Positions 10,735 to 18,690 of a stretch of 32,989 bases of DNA are shown in pieces. The notes beneath the pieces were generated by a model. That model did not search any database. It was not told the DNA's origin and was given only the letters and a program-made list of their open reading frames with translations. The position numbers were made by a program, and so were the translations under genes. Origin of the DNA: DAONJL01 sp035405645 [NCBI: bacterium] (GTDB lineage Bacteria > JAGOBX01 > DAONJL01); contig DAONJL010000027.1 in the NCBI GenBank assembly GCA_035405645.1, positions 1 through 32,989 on the forward strand. Reading direction: 5' to 3'. Position 1 is the stretch's first letter. The number at the start of each line of letters is the position of its first letter.

Positions 10735-10763
10735 TTGACAATATCATTAATAAGAATTATAAT
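10735..10763 (+). promoter_or_regulatory. Consensus sigma-70 promoter for the TPR/patatin pair
   Basis: TTGACA (10735-10740), a 17-base spacer and TATAAT (10758-10763) match the consensus at all twelve positions. The predicted start near 10770 leaves a leader of about 28 bases with AAGGAG at 10788-10793. The promoter shows that the TPR and patatin genes can be transcribed separately from the adhesin pair upstream. Confidence 0.85.
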
Positions 10764-10797
10764 TGAAAAAAATATTATTATTTTAAAAAGGAGAATT

Positions 10798-12735
10798 ATG
10801 AAATATATATTATTTTCAGTATTTATTTTAATTCAAGCCATTAATTTATTTAGTGAAGATGAGAATGAGGCAATAAATTTTTATGATCAAGGCGAACAAA
10901 ATTTGAATGAAGGTTTATATGTGCTTGCATTAGAAAATTATAAAAAAGCATTAGAAAAAAATCCATATTATAAAGAAGCATTATTAGGTATTGGTGATGT
11001 TTATTTTTATACAAATCAATATGATTCAGCAATAGAATATTATAATAAAGCCCTTGAATTAGACCCAAATTTTTTAGCAGCAATTTTTAAAATTGCCAAA
11101 TTTTATGATTTGCAGGATAATTATGATTCTGCTTTAAAATATTATGAAAAAATAAAAGAATATGATGAAGCAAATTTTGAATGTCTTCAAAGTTTAGCTG
11201 GAATATATATTAAAAAAAATATCTTAAAAAAAGCAGAGGAAACACTAACAACATTAAGAAAGTTGGCGCCAACTTATATTTGGTATATTTATCGAACTGC
11301 TGAATATTATGAAAAGGAAAATAAGATTGATTCAGCGATAATAGAATACAATAAAATTTTAAAAATTACACCCCCACCAATTAGTGATGTTTATTTTAAA
11401 TTAGCAAATATTTATTTTAAAAGAAATAATATTGAAGAAGTGGAAAGTATATTTTTAAAAGCAATAAAAGATAAGAATTCAGAATACAAAGCAAAAACAT
11501 ATTTAACGAAATTATATTTATTAAAACAAAATTATAGTGCTGCAAATTCTTTATGGTTAAAAGAACCAGAAGATAGCATAAATAATTATCATTTAGGCTT
11601 AGCAAATTATAATATTGCAGAGGCAATGGAAGGTTCAGAAGAATTAAATGATAAAAAAGTAATTTATGAAAAAGCGTTGAGTTATTTTTTAAGTGCATTA
11701 AAATATGATTCAAATGATGAATTAATATTAGAACATTTAAAAAGGATATTAATAAAAATAGATAAAGTAAATACAAAACGACGTAAAGATTTAGCAAATA
11801 CATTTTTAATTTACGCAAATAACTATTATTATACGAAAGGTAAAACAAATCTTGCGATACGGATGTATGAAGAAGCAAAAAAAATAGACCCACAGAATTC
11901 GCAAATTCGTTTTCAATTAGCTAAATTATATCATTATTTAAAATATAATATTTCAGCACAAAAAGAATTAGAGAAAGCAAAAGAATTAGAACCACAAAAT
12001 GTTGAGATTTCTGATTTATATTTAATATTAAATAATTTTAATTCAAATGACCAATTAGCAAAATATGAATATGAACCAAATAAAAAAAGATATAATATAA
12101 CTTTATCAGTTCAAACAAATTATTTAGATGTTGAACATATTGATTTGAGTGATATAAGTAAAAATATTTTTGAACAACTATTAAGTATTTCAAATAAATT
12201 TAATTTAATCATATTACCAGATTATTATAAAACGCTTGAAGATATAGAACAGGTAAGTAAAAATTTTAATGCTGATGCAATAATAATATTACAGATGGAG
12301 GAAAGTAATAATACAATTAGTGCGAAAATGGATTTATATAGTATTACATCACATAATAATAAAGCAGATTATGGAAGAGATAGAATTCAGCGTGCAAAAT
12401 ATGTCAAATATGATAAATTCTCATTTATAAGAAAAGATAAAGAAAAATATTATGAAATTTTAAATTCAATAAGTGAAAAAATAATAAATTATTTTCCATC
12501 TGCAGGCGAAATACAGGAAATAAAAGAAAATGATTTATTAGTAAATTTAGGTATAAGACAGGGCTTACAAAAAAATCAAGAATTAATAGTATATTCACAA
12601 ACATTAGATAGTGAAAATGTAATAGGAAAAATCAAAGTAAAAGAATTAAATGAATTTTTTTCAATTTGTGAAATAACAGACCCAAAAATTCTTAAATTTT
12701 TAAAGTTACTTGATATTGTTGTCAAAACAAAATAA
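10798..12735 (+). CDS. Secreted TPR-repeat protein with FlgT-like C-terminal domain
   Basis: The 645-residue protein starts at the ATG behind AAGGAG (10788-10793). An in-frame TTG 63 bases upstream is part of the -35 box and cannot be the start. Residues 1-20 form a signal peptide. TPR helices run from about 25 to 250 and again from about 340 to 440 (repeats of the form A-x-x-x-Y-x-x-A-L-x-x-x-P). From about 445 a different alpha/beta region follows, and the last 80 or so residues (GEI-x-EIKEN, LGIRQGL, then a v-G-I-k-V strand) resemble the flagellar FlgT C-terminal domain and related trafficking or envelope proteins. A periplasmic scaffold is likely. Patatin follows after 14 bases, so the two probably share a transcript. 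The FlgT link is my reading of a short motif and is uncertain. Confidence 0.75.
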   Translation: MKYILFSVFILIQAINLFSEDENEAINFYDQGEQNLNEGLYVLALENYKKALEKNPYYKEALLGIGDVYFYTNQYDSAIEYYNKALELDPNFLAAIFKIAKFYDLQDNYDSALKYYEKIKEYDEANFECLQSLAGIYIKKNILKKAEETLTTLRKLAPTYIWYIYRTAEYYEKENKIDSAIIEYNKILKITPPPISDVYFKLANIYFKRNNIEEVESIFLKAIKDKNSEYKAKTYLTKLYLLKQNYSAANSLWLKEPEDSINNYHLGLANYNIAEAMEGSEELNDKKVIYEKALSYFLSALKYDSNDELILEHLKRILIKIDKVNTKRRKDLANTFLIYANNYYYTKGKTNLAIRMYEEAKKIDPQNSQIRFQLAKLYHYLKYNISAQKELEKAKELEPQNVEISDLYLILNNFNSNDQLAKYEYEPNKKRYNITLSVQTNYLDVEHIDLSDISKNIFEQLLSISNKFNLIILPDYYKTLEDIEQVSKNFNADAIIILQMEESNNTISAKMDLYSITSHNNKADYGRDRIQRAKYVKYDKFSFIRKDKEKYYEILNSISEKIINYFPSAGEIQEIKENDLLVNLGIRQGLQKNQELIVYSQTLDSENVIGKIKVKELNEFFSICEITDPKILKFLKLLDIVVKTK

Positions 12736-12749
12736 ATAATCTTTTTATT

Positions 12750-14864
12750 ATGTTTTTCAATCGAATAATTTTATTTTTAATTGTTATTATTCTATTCTCA
12801 CATAAAATAAATTCAGAAATAATTTTAGTATTAAGCGGCGGCGGCGCAAGAGGAATTGCGCATTTAGGTGTGTTAAATGTATTAGAAGAAAATGGAATAA
12901 TACCTGATAAAATAATAGGGACAAGCGCCGGTGCTTTAATTGGTGGACTTTATGCTATTGGTTATAATTCTAAAAAATTGAATGAAATAATTTATGAATT
13001 TGATTTTAATAATTTAATTGTTCAGCAAAATAAAAGAAGCCTTATTTTACTCGATGATTTTAATTCTTTTTTTAAATATAATTTAGAATTAAAATTCAAA
13101 GGAAATAAATTAATTGATATAACTGGTATTAATAAAAATGATTATATCTATAATTTTTTAACTGAAAAAATTATAATACCATTATATTATTTTGAAAATA
13201 ATTTTGATTCATTTCCAATAAAATTAAGAATAACGGCAACAGAATATGCAACAGGTGAAACAAAAATTTTTAATAATGGCAATTTAGTAGAAATAATTAT
13301 AGCAAGTATGGCGTATCCAGGTTTATTTGAACCAATAAAAATTGGTAATAAATATTATATTGATGGTGGAATAAATGCAAATTTACCTGTTTTAGATGAA
13401 GATATAAAACCAGGAAATTTAATTATTGCAGTTGATGTATCATCGCATAAAGATGATACCGAACCAGAAAATTCTATTGATGTAATAAATAAAATTTTTT
13501 CATATAAAATGTTGCCATCAATAAAAGAAGCATTAAATAAAGCAGATATAATAATAAGACCTGATGTAAATGAATTTAGTTTATTGGATTTTAATAAGAA
13601 AAATGTAATAATAAAAAAAGGCAAAGAAGCAGCAATACAAAAAGTTGAAGAAATAAAAGAAATAATAAATAAAAAAAATATTAAATCAAACAATAGAAAA
13701 GAAGATATTAATTTTTCTTCAATAAAAATAAATGAAATAAAGTTTTCAGGTAATTTTAAGTTAAAAGATTATATATTAAAAGATATAATTAAAATTAAAG
13801 AAAATGAAATTTTAACAAATGAAAAAATCAAAATATCATTAGAAAATTTGAATTCAATAAATATTTTTAAATCAGTAAAAGTCAGATTAGAGAAATCAAA
13901 TGATAAAAATATTTTGATATATGAATTAGAAGAAAAAAAAGAAGGTGTTATTGATATTGGCTATAATTACAATAATATTTATGCAGCAGAATTATTTACA
14001 CGAATTGGTTATTTGAATTTATTAGGTTATAATGAAAAATATTTTTTTAATATTGATTTTGGAAAACGCTTTAATTTTTCTTTTTCATTATTTACACCAT
14101 TTATTTTTTCAAAAAAAATTTTTTCTTCTTTTATTTCAGGTTATAAGTTTGATAAATTACCAATTTATAAAAATAATACATTTGAAAATTTTATTGAAAA
14201 TAAATATTTTTATTTAACACAGGATTTCAGATTTGATTTATATAAAAATTTACAATTGTTAAGTTCTATTAATTTCAAACATTCAGATTATGATAATAAA
14301 TTTTTTAATGATTATTCCTTTTTTAATTTTTTATTAAATTTTGATAATCTTGATGAAATATATAATCCAAAAAAAGGTTTTAATATTAAAGCAAATTATA
14401 TAGTAAATAATTTTAACGAAAAAAATAATTTTGAGAAATATAGTTTTTTATATAGCCATTACAACACTATAAAAAATAAGCATACTATAATACATAAATT
14501 TAATTATTCATTTAGTAATGGTGATTTATTAGAAGAAGAATATTTTAAAATAGGTGGAATAAATAATGGTAATGCTTTTTTATTAGATAGTATAAGAAAT
14601 AAAAATATTTTTTTATATGAATTTGAATATCGTTATTTAATTCGAAAATATAATGAATTAATAAAGAATAATTTTTATGCTTCACTATTTTATAATTTAT
14701 TAAAAAGTGAAGAAAAAAAAGAAAATTTAAAAATTGAGAATTTAATACAAGGCTGCGGAATGAAAATAACACTTGAAACAAAATTAGGAAATATAAATTT
14801 ATTAATCTTTAAAAATGATTTAATTTCAACATCATTATTTTTTAATATTGGTCTTCTTTATTAA
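12750..14864 (+). CDS. Patatin-like phospholipase with POTRA and Omp85-type beta-barrel (type Vd autotransporter-like)
   Basis: The 704-residue protein opens with a signal peptide (about 1-22) and a patatin domain with all key elements: oxyanion loop SGGGARG (29-35), nucleophile Ser59 in GTSAG, and Asp205 in DGG. A POTRA-like segment (about 325-396) leads into a barrel region rich in alternating aromatic strands that ends in a terminal aromatic residue (FNIGLLY). This is the layout of PlpD-type Vd autotransporters, which place a lipase at the outer membrane; some relatives keep the patatin domain in the periplasm. The active site looks intact, so lipid hydrolysis is expected. It lies 14 bases after the TPR gene with no visible Shine-Dalgarno site, so translation probably depends on coupling. 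Confidence 0.87.
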   Translation: MFFNRIILFLIVIILFSHKINSEIILVLSGGGARGIAHLGVLNVLEENGIIPDKIIGTSAGALIGGLYAIGYNSKKLNEIIYEFDFNNLIVQQNKRSLILLDDFNSFFKYNLELKFKGNKLIDITGINKNDYIYNFLTEKIIIPLYYFENNFDSFPIKLRITATEYATGETKIFNNGNLVEIIIASMAYPGLFEPIKIGNKYYIDGGINANLPVLDEDIKPGNLIIAVDVSSHKDDTEPENSIDVINKIFSYKMLPSIKEALNKADIIIRPDVNEFSLLDFNKKNVIIKKGKEAAIQKVEEIKEIINKKNIKSNNRKEDINFSSIKINEIKFSGNFKLKDYILKDIIKIKENEILTNEKIKISLENLNSINIFKSVKVRLEKSNDKNILIYELEEKKEGVIDIGYNYNNIYAAELFTRIGYLNLLGYNEKYFFNIDFGKRFNFSFSLFTPFIFSKKIFSSFISGYKFDKLPIYKNNTFENFIENKYFYLTQDFRFDLYKNLQLLSSINFKHSDYDNKFFNDYSFFNFLLNFDNLDEIYNPKKGFNIKANYIVNNFNEKNNFEKYSFLYSHYNTIKNKHTIIHKFNYSFSNGDLLEEEYFKIGGINNGNAFLLDSIRNKNIFLYEFEYRYLIRKYNELIKNNFYASLFYNLLKSEEKKENLKIENLIQGCGMKITLETKLGNINLLIFKNDLISTSLFFNIGLLY

Positions 14865-14928
14865 AAATTTTTTAAATAAAATTATTGATTATTTTAAAAA
14901 AATTATTTTATATATTATTTTTAAGAAT

Positions 14929-15001
14929 GCCCACTTAGCTCAGCAGGCAGAGCAGCTGATTCGTAATCAGCAGGTCGGCGGTTCGAATCCGCCAGTGGGC
15001 T
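14929..15001 (+). tRNA. tRNA-Thr (anticodon CGT)
   Basis: The 73-base cloverleaf has a seven-pair acceptor stem (GCCCACT with AGTGGGC), a D arm, anticodon stem GCTGA/TCAGC with loop TTCGTAA, and a T arm containing GTTCGAATC. The anticodon CGT at 14962-14964 reads ACG (threonine). The discriminator base is T at 15001 and CCA is not encoded. It is the most GC-rich stretch of the window. The mscS-family start codon is only 20 bases downstream. Confidence 0.95.
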
Positions 15002-15020
15002 TGATTAATAAGGTGATTAG

Positions 15021-16085
15021 ATGTATAAGAAATTATTATTAACACAATTACTTAAATTAAATCAATATTTATTGTGGAGTTTATATTTTTTACTTTCTTT
15101 AATTATCTATTTAGTAATAAGAAAAATTTTAATAAACAAATTAAGCAAAATAGCAAATAATACATCATCACAAATAGATAACATAATAATAGAAGCAGTA
15201 AAAATTCCATCAATTATATGGGGCATTGCATTATGTTTTTATTTTACTATTGATTTTCATTTTCCACAAACACAATTTTTAATAAATATCGAAAAATTAG
15301 TGATAATAATAATTATTATTTCAATTTCAATTGTTATTGCTAAAATAGTGAGTGGAATTATAAAATTATATTCAGATAAATTTGAAGAGAAATTGCCTGT
15401 TACTTCATTAACTCAAAATGTTAGTAAAATCTTTATTTATTTAATTTGTACATTAATCATTTTAAATTATTTGAAAATATCAATAACACCAATTCTAACA
15501 ACACTTGGTATTGGTGGAATTGCTATAGCACTTGCTCTACAGGATACATTATCAAATTTTTTTGCGGGTTTTCATATAATAATAGCACGACAAATTAAAG
15601 TTGGAAATTATATAAAATTAGAGAGTGGTGAAGAAGGTTATGTAATTGATATAACCTGGCGAAATACAAAAATAAAGATGTTAACAAATAATGAATTAAT
15701 AATTCCAAATGAAAAATTAAGTAAATCAATTATTGTTAATTATAATTTACCTGATAAAGAAATGTATTTAGTTTTTCAATATGGTGTTCATTATAATAGT
15801 GACCTTGAAAAAGTTGAACAGGTAACAAAAGAAGTAGCAAAAGAAGTAATAAAAGAAATAAATGGCTATGTAAAAGAATACGAACCATTAGTAAGATATC
15901 ATACATTGGCAGATAGTAGTATAAATCTTTCAGTAATTGTAAAAATAAGAGATATTCCAGCACAATTTTTATTTAAACATAATTTTATAAAAAAGATAAT
16001 GAAGCGATACGCTGCCGAAGGAATAGTAATACCATATCCAATAAGAGCAATAAATTTTACACAGGAACAGATAACAAAGGAATAA
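15021..16085 (+). CDS. MscS-family mechanosensitive channel
   Basis: The 354-residue protein has about four or five membrane segments. The last (about 155-185), with its Gly/Ala-rich GIGGIAIALALQD motif, is the pore-lining TM3 of MscS. It is followed by the beta domain (KVGNYIKLESGEEGYVIDI, then NNELIIPNEKL) and the C-terminal cage region. Members of the family open under membrane tension to release solutes. The length is above that of E. coli MscS (286) because of an extra N-terminal membrane segment. AAGGTG at 15010-15015 sets the start. The stop directly abuts the next ATG. The gene begins 20 bases after the tRNA and may share its transcript. Confidence 0.88.
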   Translation: MYKKLLLTQLLKLNQYLLWSLYFLLSLIIYLVIRKILINKLSKIANNTSSQIDNIIIEAVKIPSIIWGIALCFYFTIDFHFPQTQFLINIEKLVIIIIIISISIVIAKIVSGIIKLYSDKFEEKLPVTSLTQNVSKIFIYLICTLIILNYLKISITPILTTLGIGGIAIALALQDTLSNFFAGFHIIIARQIKVGNYIKLESGEEGYVIDITWRNTKIKMLTNNELIIPNEKLSKSIIVNYNLPDKEMYLVFQYGVHYNSDLEKVEQVTKEVAKEVIKEINGYVKEYEPLVRYHTLADSSINLSVIVKIRDIPAQFLFKHNFIKKIMKRYAAEGIVIPYPIRAINFTQEQITKE

Positions 16086-16901
16086 ATGAATACTGAAATA
16101 AAAGTTGATTTTCATTTACATTCATATTATTCAGATGGCTCTTTTTCGCCAGAAGAAATTGTTTCAATAGCAAAGACAAATAATTATAAAATAATCAGTA
16201 TAACAGACCACGATACTCTTGATGCTTATAAGAATGGGCTATTAAAAAAAGTAGATGGAATACAAATAATAAGTGGAATTGAGATGAGTGCAGATTTAGA
16301 TGGAAAAGAATATCATATACTTGGATATAATCTAAATATAAATGATGAAAAATTATTAAATATATTAACAAAAATAAAAGAAGCAAGAAAAAATAGAGTA
16401 ATAGAAATCATAAAAAAATTAAATGAAATTGGCATAAAGATAAAATTAAGTGATTTGAAATATAATTCTAACTCAACATTAGGAAGATTTCATATAGCAA
16501 AATCATTAGTTGAATTAAGATATGCAAATGAAACACAGGAGGTATTTGCTAAATATTTGAATATAAATAAGCCGTGCTATGTTCCACATTATTCAATTTC
16601 ACCATTTGATATTATAAAATTATTAAAAAATAATGGAGCAATAATAATCTGGGCACATCCCTTTTTTTCAAATGATAATAATATAATAAAAGAATTTGTT
16701 AAGATAGGATTAGATGGCATTGAAACATATCATATACAACATAATGAAGAAACAAAACGATATTATTCTGAATTAGCTAAAAAATATAATTTATTAGAAA
16801 CAGGCGGTTCTGATTGGCATGGTGATGCTTCTTATAATTGGAATTTTAAATTGAAATACAATCCTTTTATTCAATTATGTCAAAAATTAAAAGAGATTTA
16901 A
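16086..16901 (+). CDS. PHP-domain metal-dependent phosphoesterase
   Basis: The 271-residue product carries the PHP metal-binding set: His10 and His12 (HLH), Asp17, the TDHD box (41-43), Glu66, His77, His191 in WAHP, and Asp243 and His245 in GGSDWHG. Length and motif order match the YciV/TrpH group, whose studied members act on nucleoside 3',5'-bisphosphates and on short RNA 5' ends; that exact substrate is not proven here. It has no signal peptide, so it should be cytoplasmic. The ATG follows the channel stop with no gap, and AAGGA at 16077-16081 supplies the ribosome site. Its last 25 bases overlap the Schlafen-domain gene in another frame. Confidence 0.88.
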   Translation: MNTEIKVDFHLHSYYSDGSFSPEEIVSIAKTNNYKIISITDHDTLDAYKNGLLKKVDGIQIISGIEMSADLDGKEYHILGYNLNINDEKLLNILTKIKEARKNRVIEIIKKLNEIGIKIKLSDLKYNSNSTLGRFHIAKSLVELRYANETQEVFAKYLNINKPCYVPHYSISPFDIIKLLKNNGAIIIWAHPFFSNDNNIIKEFVKIGLDGIETYHIQHNEETKRYYSELAKKYNLLETGGSDWHGDASYNWNFKLKYNPFIQLCQKLKEI

Positions 16902-18013
16902 TAGCATTATATAAATGGTTTCATCCAGAAGAAAAGATAATAAAAAAATATTTAGAAAATATCTGGAAGAAACAGGCAATAACAGGCTTAAAATTACTTG
17001 CATTTATTTTATTTTTACTTGCCATTATTTCCTTAATAATTATTCATATTATTCCAACTTCATATAAAAGTGGTCTTTTAATAAGTATAAAATTCTTTGT
17101 ATTAAGTTTATTACTGATATTTATTTTAAAAAATAATTCCACAAAAAAATATGCAAAAACAATTTTATTTATTGCTATGATATATTTAATTTGCGATAAT
17201 TTATATTTACAATTAACAGAATATATAAATAATAAAACACAAATAGGTTTATTTATTGCTTCAATTTGTTTTATATCATTTACATTTTTACCATATCGTT
17301 CCTGGGTTCTTGCTTTATTTAGTTTATTAACAATAATAGCAATAATAATAATTTGTAAGATATTAAATATTACAATAAATCCATATTATAATACACACAT
17401 ATTCTGGTTAATAATACAATTAACCGCATTGTGTTTTATTTCAATTTTATTTAAAAGTGCAATAATAAATATGCAATTAAATATTTACAAAACAACAGAG
17501 CAAATAAATCAGATAAATGAAGAATTAGATGATATAAAAAAATTATTAACAAGTAATGAGAATAAAAATTTAGAATTCAAATCAAGTATTCGTTGGGATT
17601 ATTATCAAAACAAAGTAAATAAAGCGTTAGAATTTTCAGTATTAAAATCAATTGTTGCATTTTTAAATACAAATGGTGGAACACTTATAATTGGGATAGA
17701 TGATAATAAGAATATACTTGGTTTAGAAAAGGATTATGAAACATTAAAAAAGAAAGATAAAGATGGTTTTGAAGCATATTTGATACAGATAATAAAAGAA
17801 AAAATAGATATAAATATATGTTCATATATTCATATAAAATTTTTAAATTTGAATGAAAAAGAAATTTGCATAATAAAAATTAAAAAAGCAAATGCACCTG
17901 TTTATTTAAATAATCAAAATGAAAATTTATTTTTTATCAGAACAGGTAATATTACTTCTCAATTAGATGCAAAAAATACTGTTGAATATATTAAGAATCA
18001 CTGGCAAAATTAA
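16877..18013 (+). CDS. Membrane protein with C-terminal Schlafen AlbA_2 domain
   Basis: The 378-residue protein has a charged N-terminal segment (about 1-37), about six membrane spans (38-200), a short coiled stretch (about 202-227) and an AlbA_2/Schlafen-type domain from about 229 to 370. Diagnostic features are the E-F-K motif at 233-235, FLNTNGGTLIIGI at about 263-275, and the closing FIRTGN segment. AlbA_2 domains bind nucleic acid in transcription-regulator-like proteins, and Schlafen relatives cleave tRNA or rRNA. Carrying one on a membrane base is unusual, and I do not know its function. It overlaps the PHP gene by 25 bases and lacks a clear ribosome site, so coupled translation is likely. 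The ktrA gene converges on it with a four-base gap. Confidence 0.75.
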   Translation: MSKIKRDLIALYKWFHPEEKIIKKYLENIWKKQAITGLKLLAFILFLLAIISLIIIHIIPTSYKSGLLISIKFFVLSLLLIFILKNNSTKKYAKTILFIAMIYLICDNLYLQLTEYINNKTQIGLFIASICFISFTFLPYRSWVLALFSLLTIIAIIIICKILNITINPYYNTHIFWLIIQLTALCFISILFKSAIINMQLNIYKTTEQINQINEELDDIKKLLTSNENKNLEFKSSIRWDYYQNKVNKALEFSVLKSIVAFLNTNGGTLIIGIDDNKNILGLEKDYETLKKKDKDGFEAYLIQIIKEKIDINICSYIHIKFLNLNEKEICIIKIKKANAPVYLNNQNENLFFIRTGNITSQLDAKNTVEYIKNHWQN

Positions 18014-18017
18014 AGTT

Positions 18018-18674
18018 TTAATCTAATTTTTGCACTCGAATTATATCATTATCTTTTCCTGCAATAATTAAATTATCCGAATTTTTAATAACATAATCAG
18101 CAGAAGGAAACATATTTATTTGATTTGTATTTATATTTTTTATTGCAATGATATTTATATAATAAGTTGAACGAAGTTTTAATTCACTAATTGATTTATT
18201 TTGAAATTCTTTTGGTGCTTTTATTTCCACAATACTATATCCTTTCATAAGTGGTAAATAATCAATAAAATTTGGATTACTTAATTGTGTAGCTAATTTA
18301 ATAGCAATTTCGTTTTCTGGAAAAATTATTTTTGTTGCACCTATTAATTTTAATATTTTGGAATGGTCATTATTATTTGATTTTACATATATTTCTTTTA
18401 TTCCTGATTCTTTTAAATATAAAGTAGTTAAAATACTTGTTTCTAAATCATTGCCAACTGCAATTACAACAATATCAATTTCTTTATCAATTATTTTTAA
18501 TATTGTTTCTTTTTCGCGTGCATCAGCGCAAATAGCAAGTTCAACTTTATCTTTTATTTCCTGAATTAAATCACGATTTTTATCAATAGCAATTACTTGT
18601 TCACCAAATTCACTTAATTTAACAGCTAAATTAAAACCAAAATCACCAAGACCAATTACTACAATTTGTTTCAT
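18018..18674 (-). CDS. ktrA: KtrA/TrkA-type cytoplasmic regulator of potassium uptake
   Basis: The 218-residue protein is one RCK unit. Residues 1-130 form a Rossmann fold with GLGDFG (8-13) and the ribose-binding acid Asp31 after IAI. An RCK_C (TrkA_C) domain follows at about 135-215. Such proteins form octameric rings that gate KtrB in response to bound nucleotide. The single RCK unit of about 220 residues fits KtrA, not the two-unit E. coli TrkA. I start at the ATG at 18674, six bases after GAGGGA (18681-18686). An in-frame TTG eight codons earlier would overlap ktrB and lacks support. It lies 16 bases after the ktrB stop, clearly in one operon. Confidence 0.85.
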   Translation of the reverse strand: MKQIVVIGLGDFGFNLAVKLSEFGEQVIAIDKNRDLIQEIKDKVELAICADAREKETILKIIDKEIDIVVIAVGNDLETSILTTLYLKESGIKEIYVKSNNNDHSKILKLIGATKIIFPENEIAIKLATQLSNPNFIDYLPLMKGYSIVEIKAPKEFQNKSISELKLRSTYYINIIAIKNINTNQINMFPSADYVIKNSDNLIIAGKDNDIIRVQKLD

Positions 18675-18690
18675 AAATTTTCCCTCACTT

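Noticed and set aside
10735-10797. TTG start adding 21 residues to the TPR protein
   Set aside because: The TTG is the first half of a perfect TTGACA -35 box. The ATG at 10798 has AAGGAG and begins a clean signal peptide.
14848-15042. A 64-codon plus-strand reading frame across the tRNA
   Set aside because: Its middle is a translation of the tRNA-Thr cloverleaf (the familiar AHLAQQAEQL and GGSNPP pattern), and it also overlaps the patatin end and channel start.
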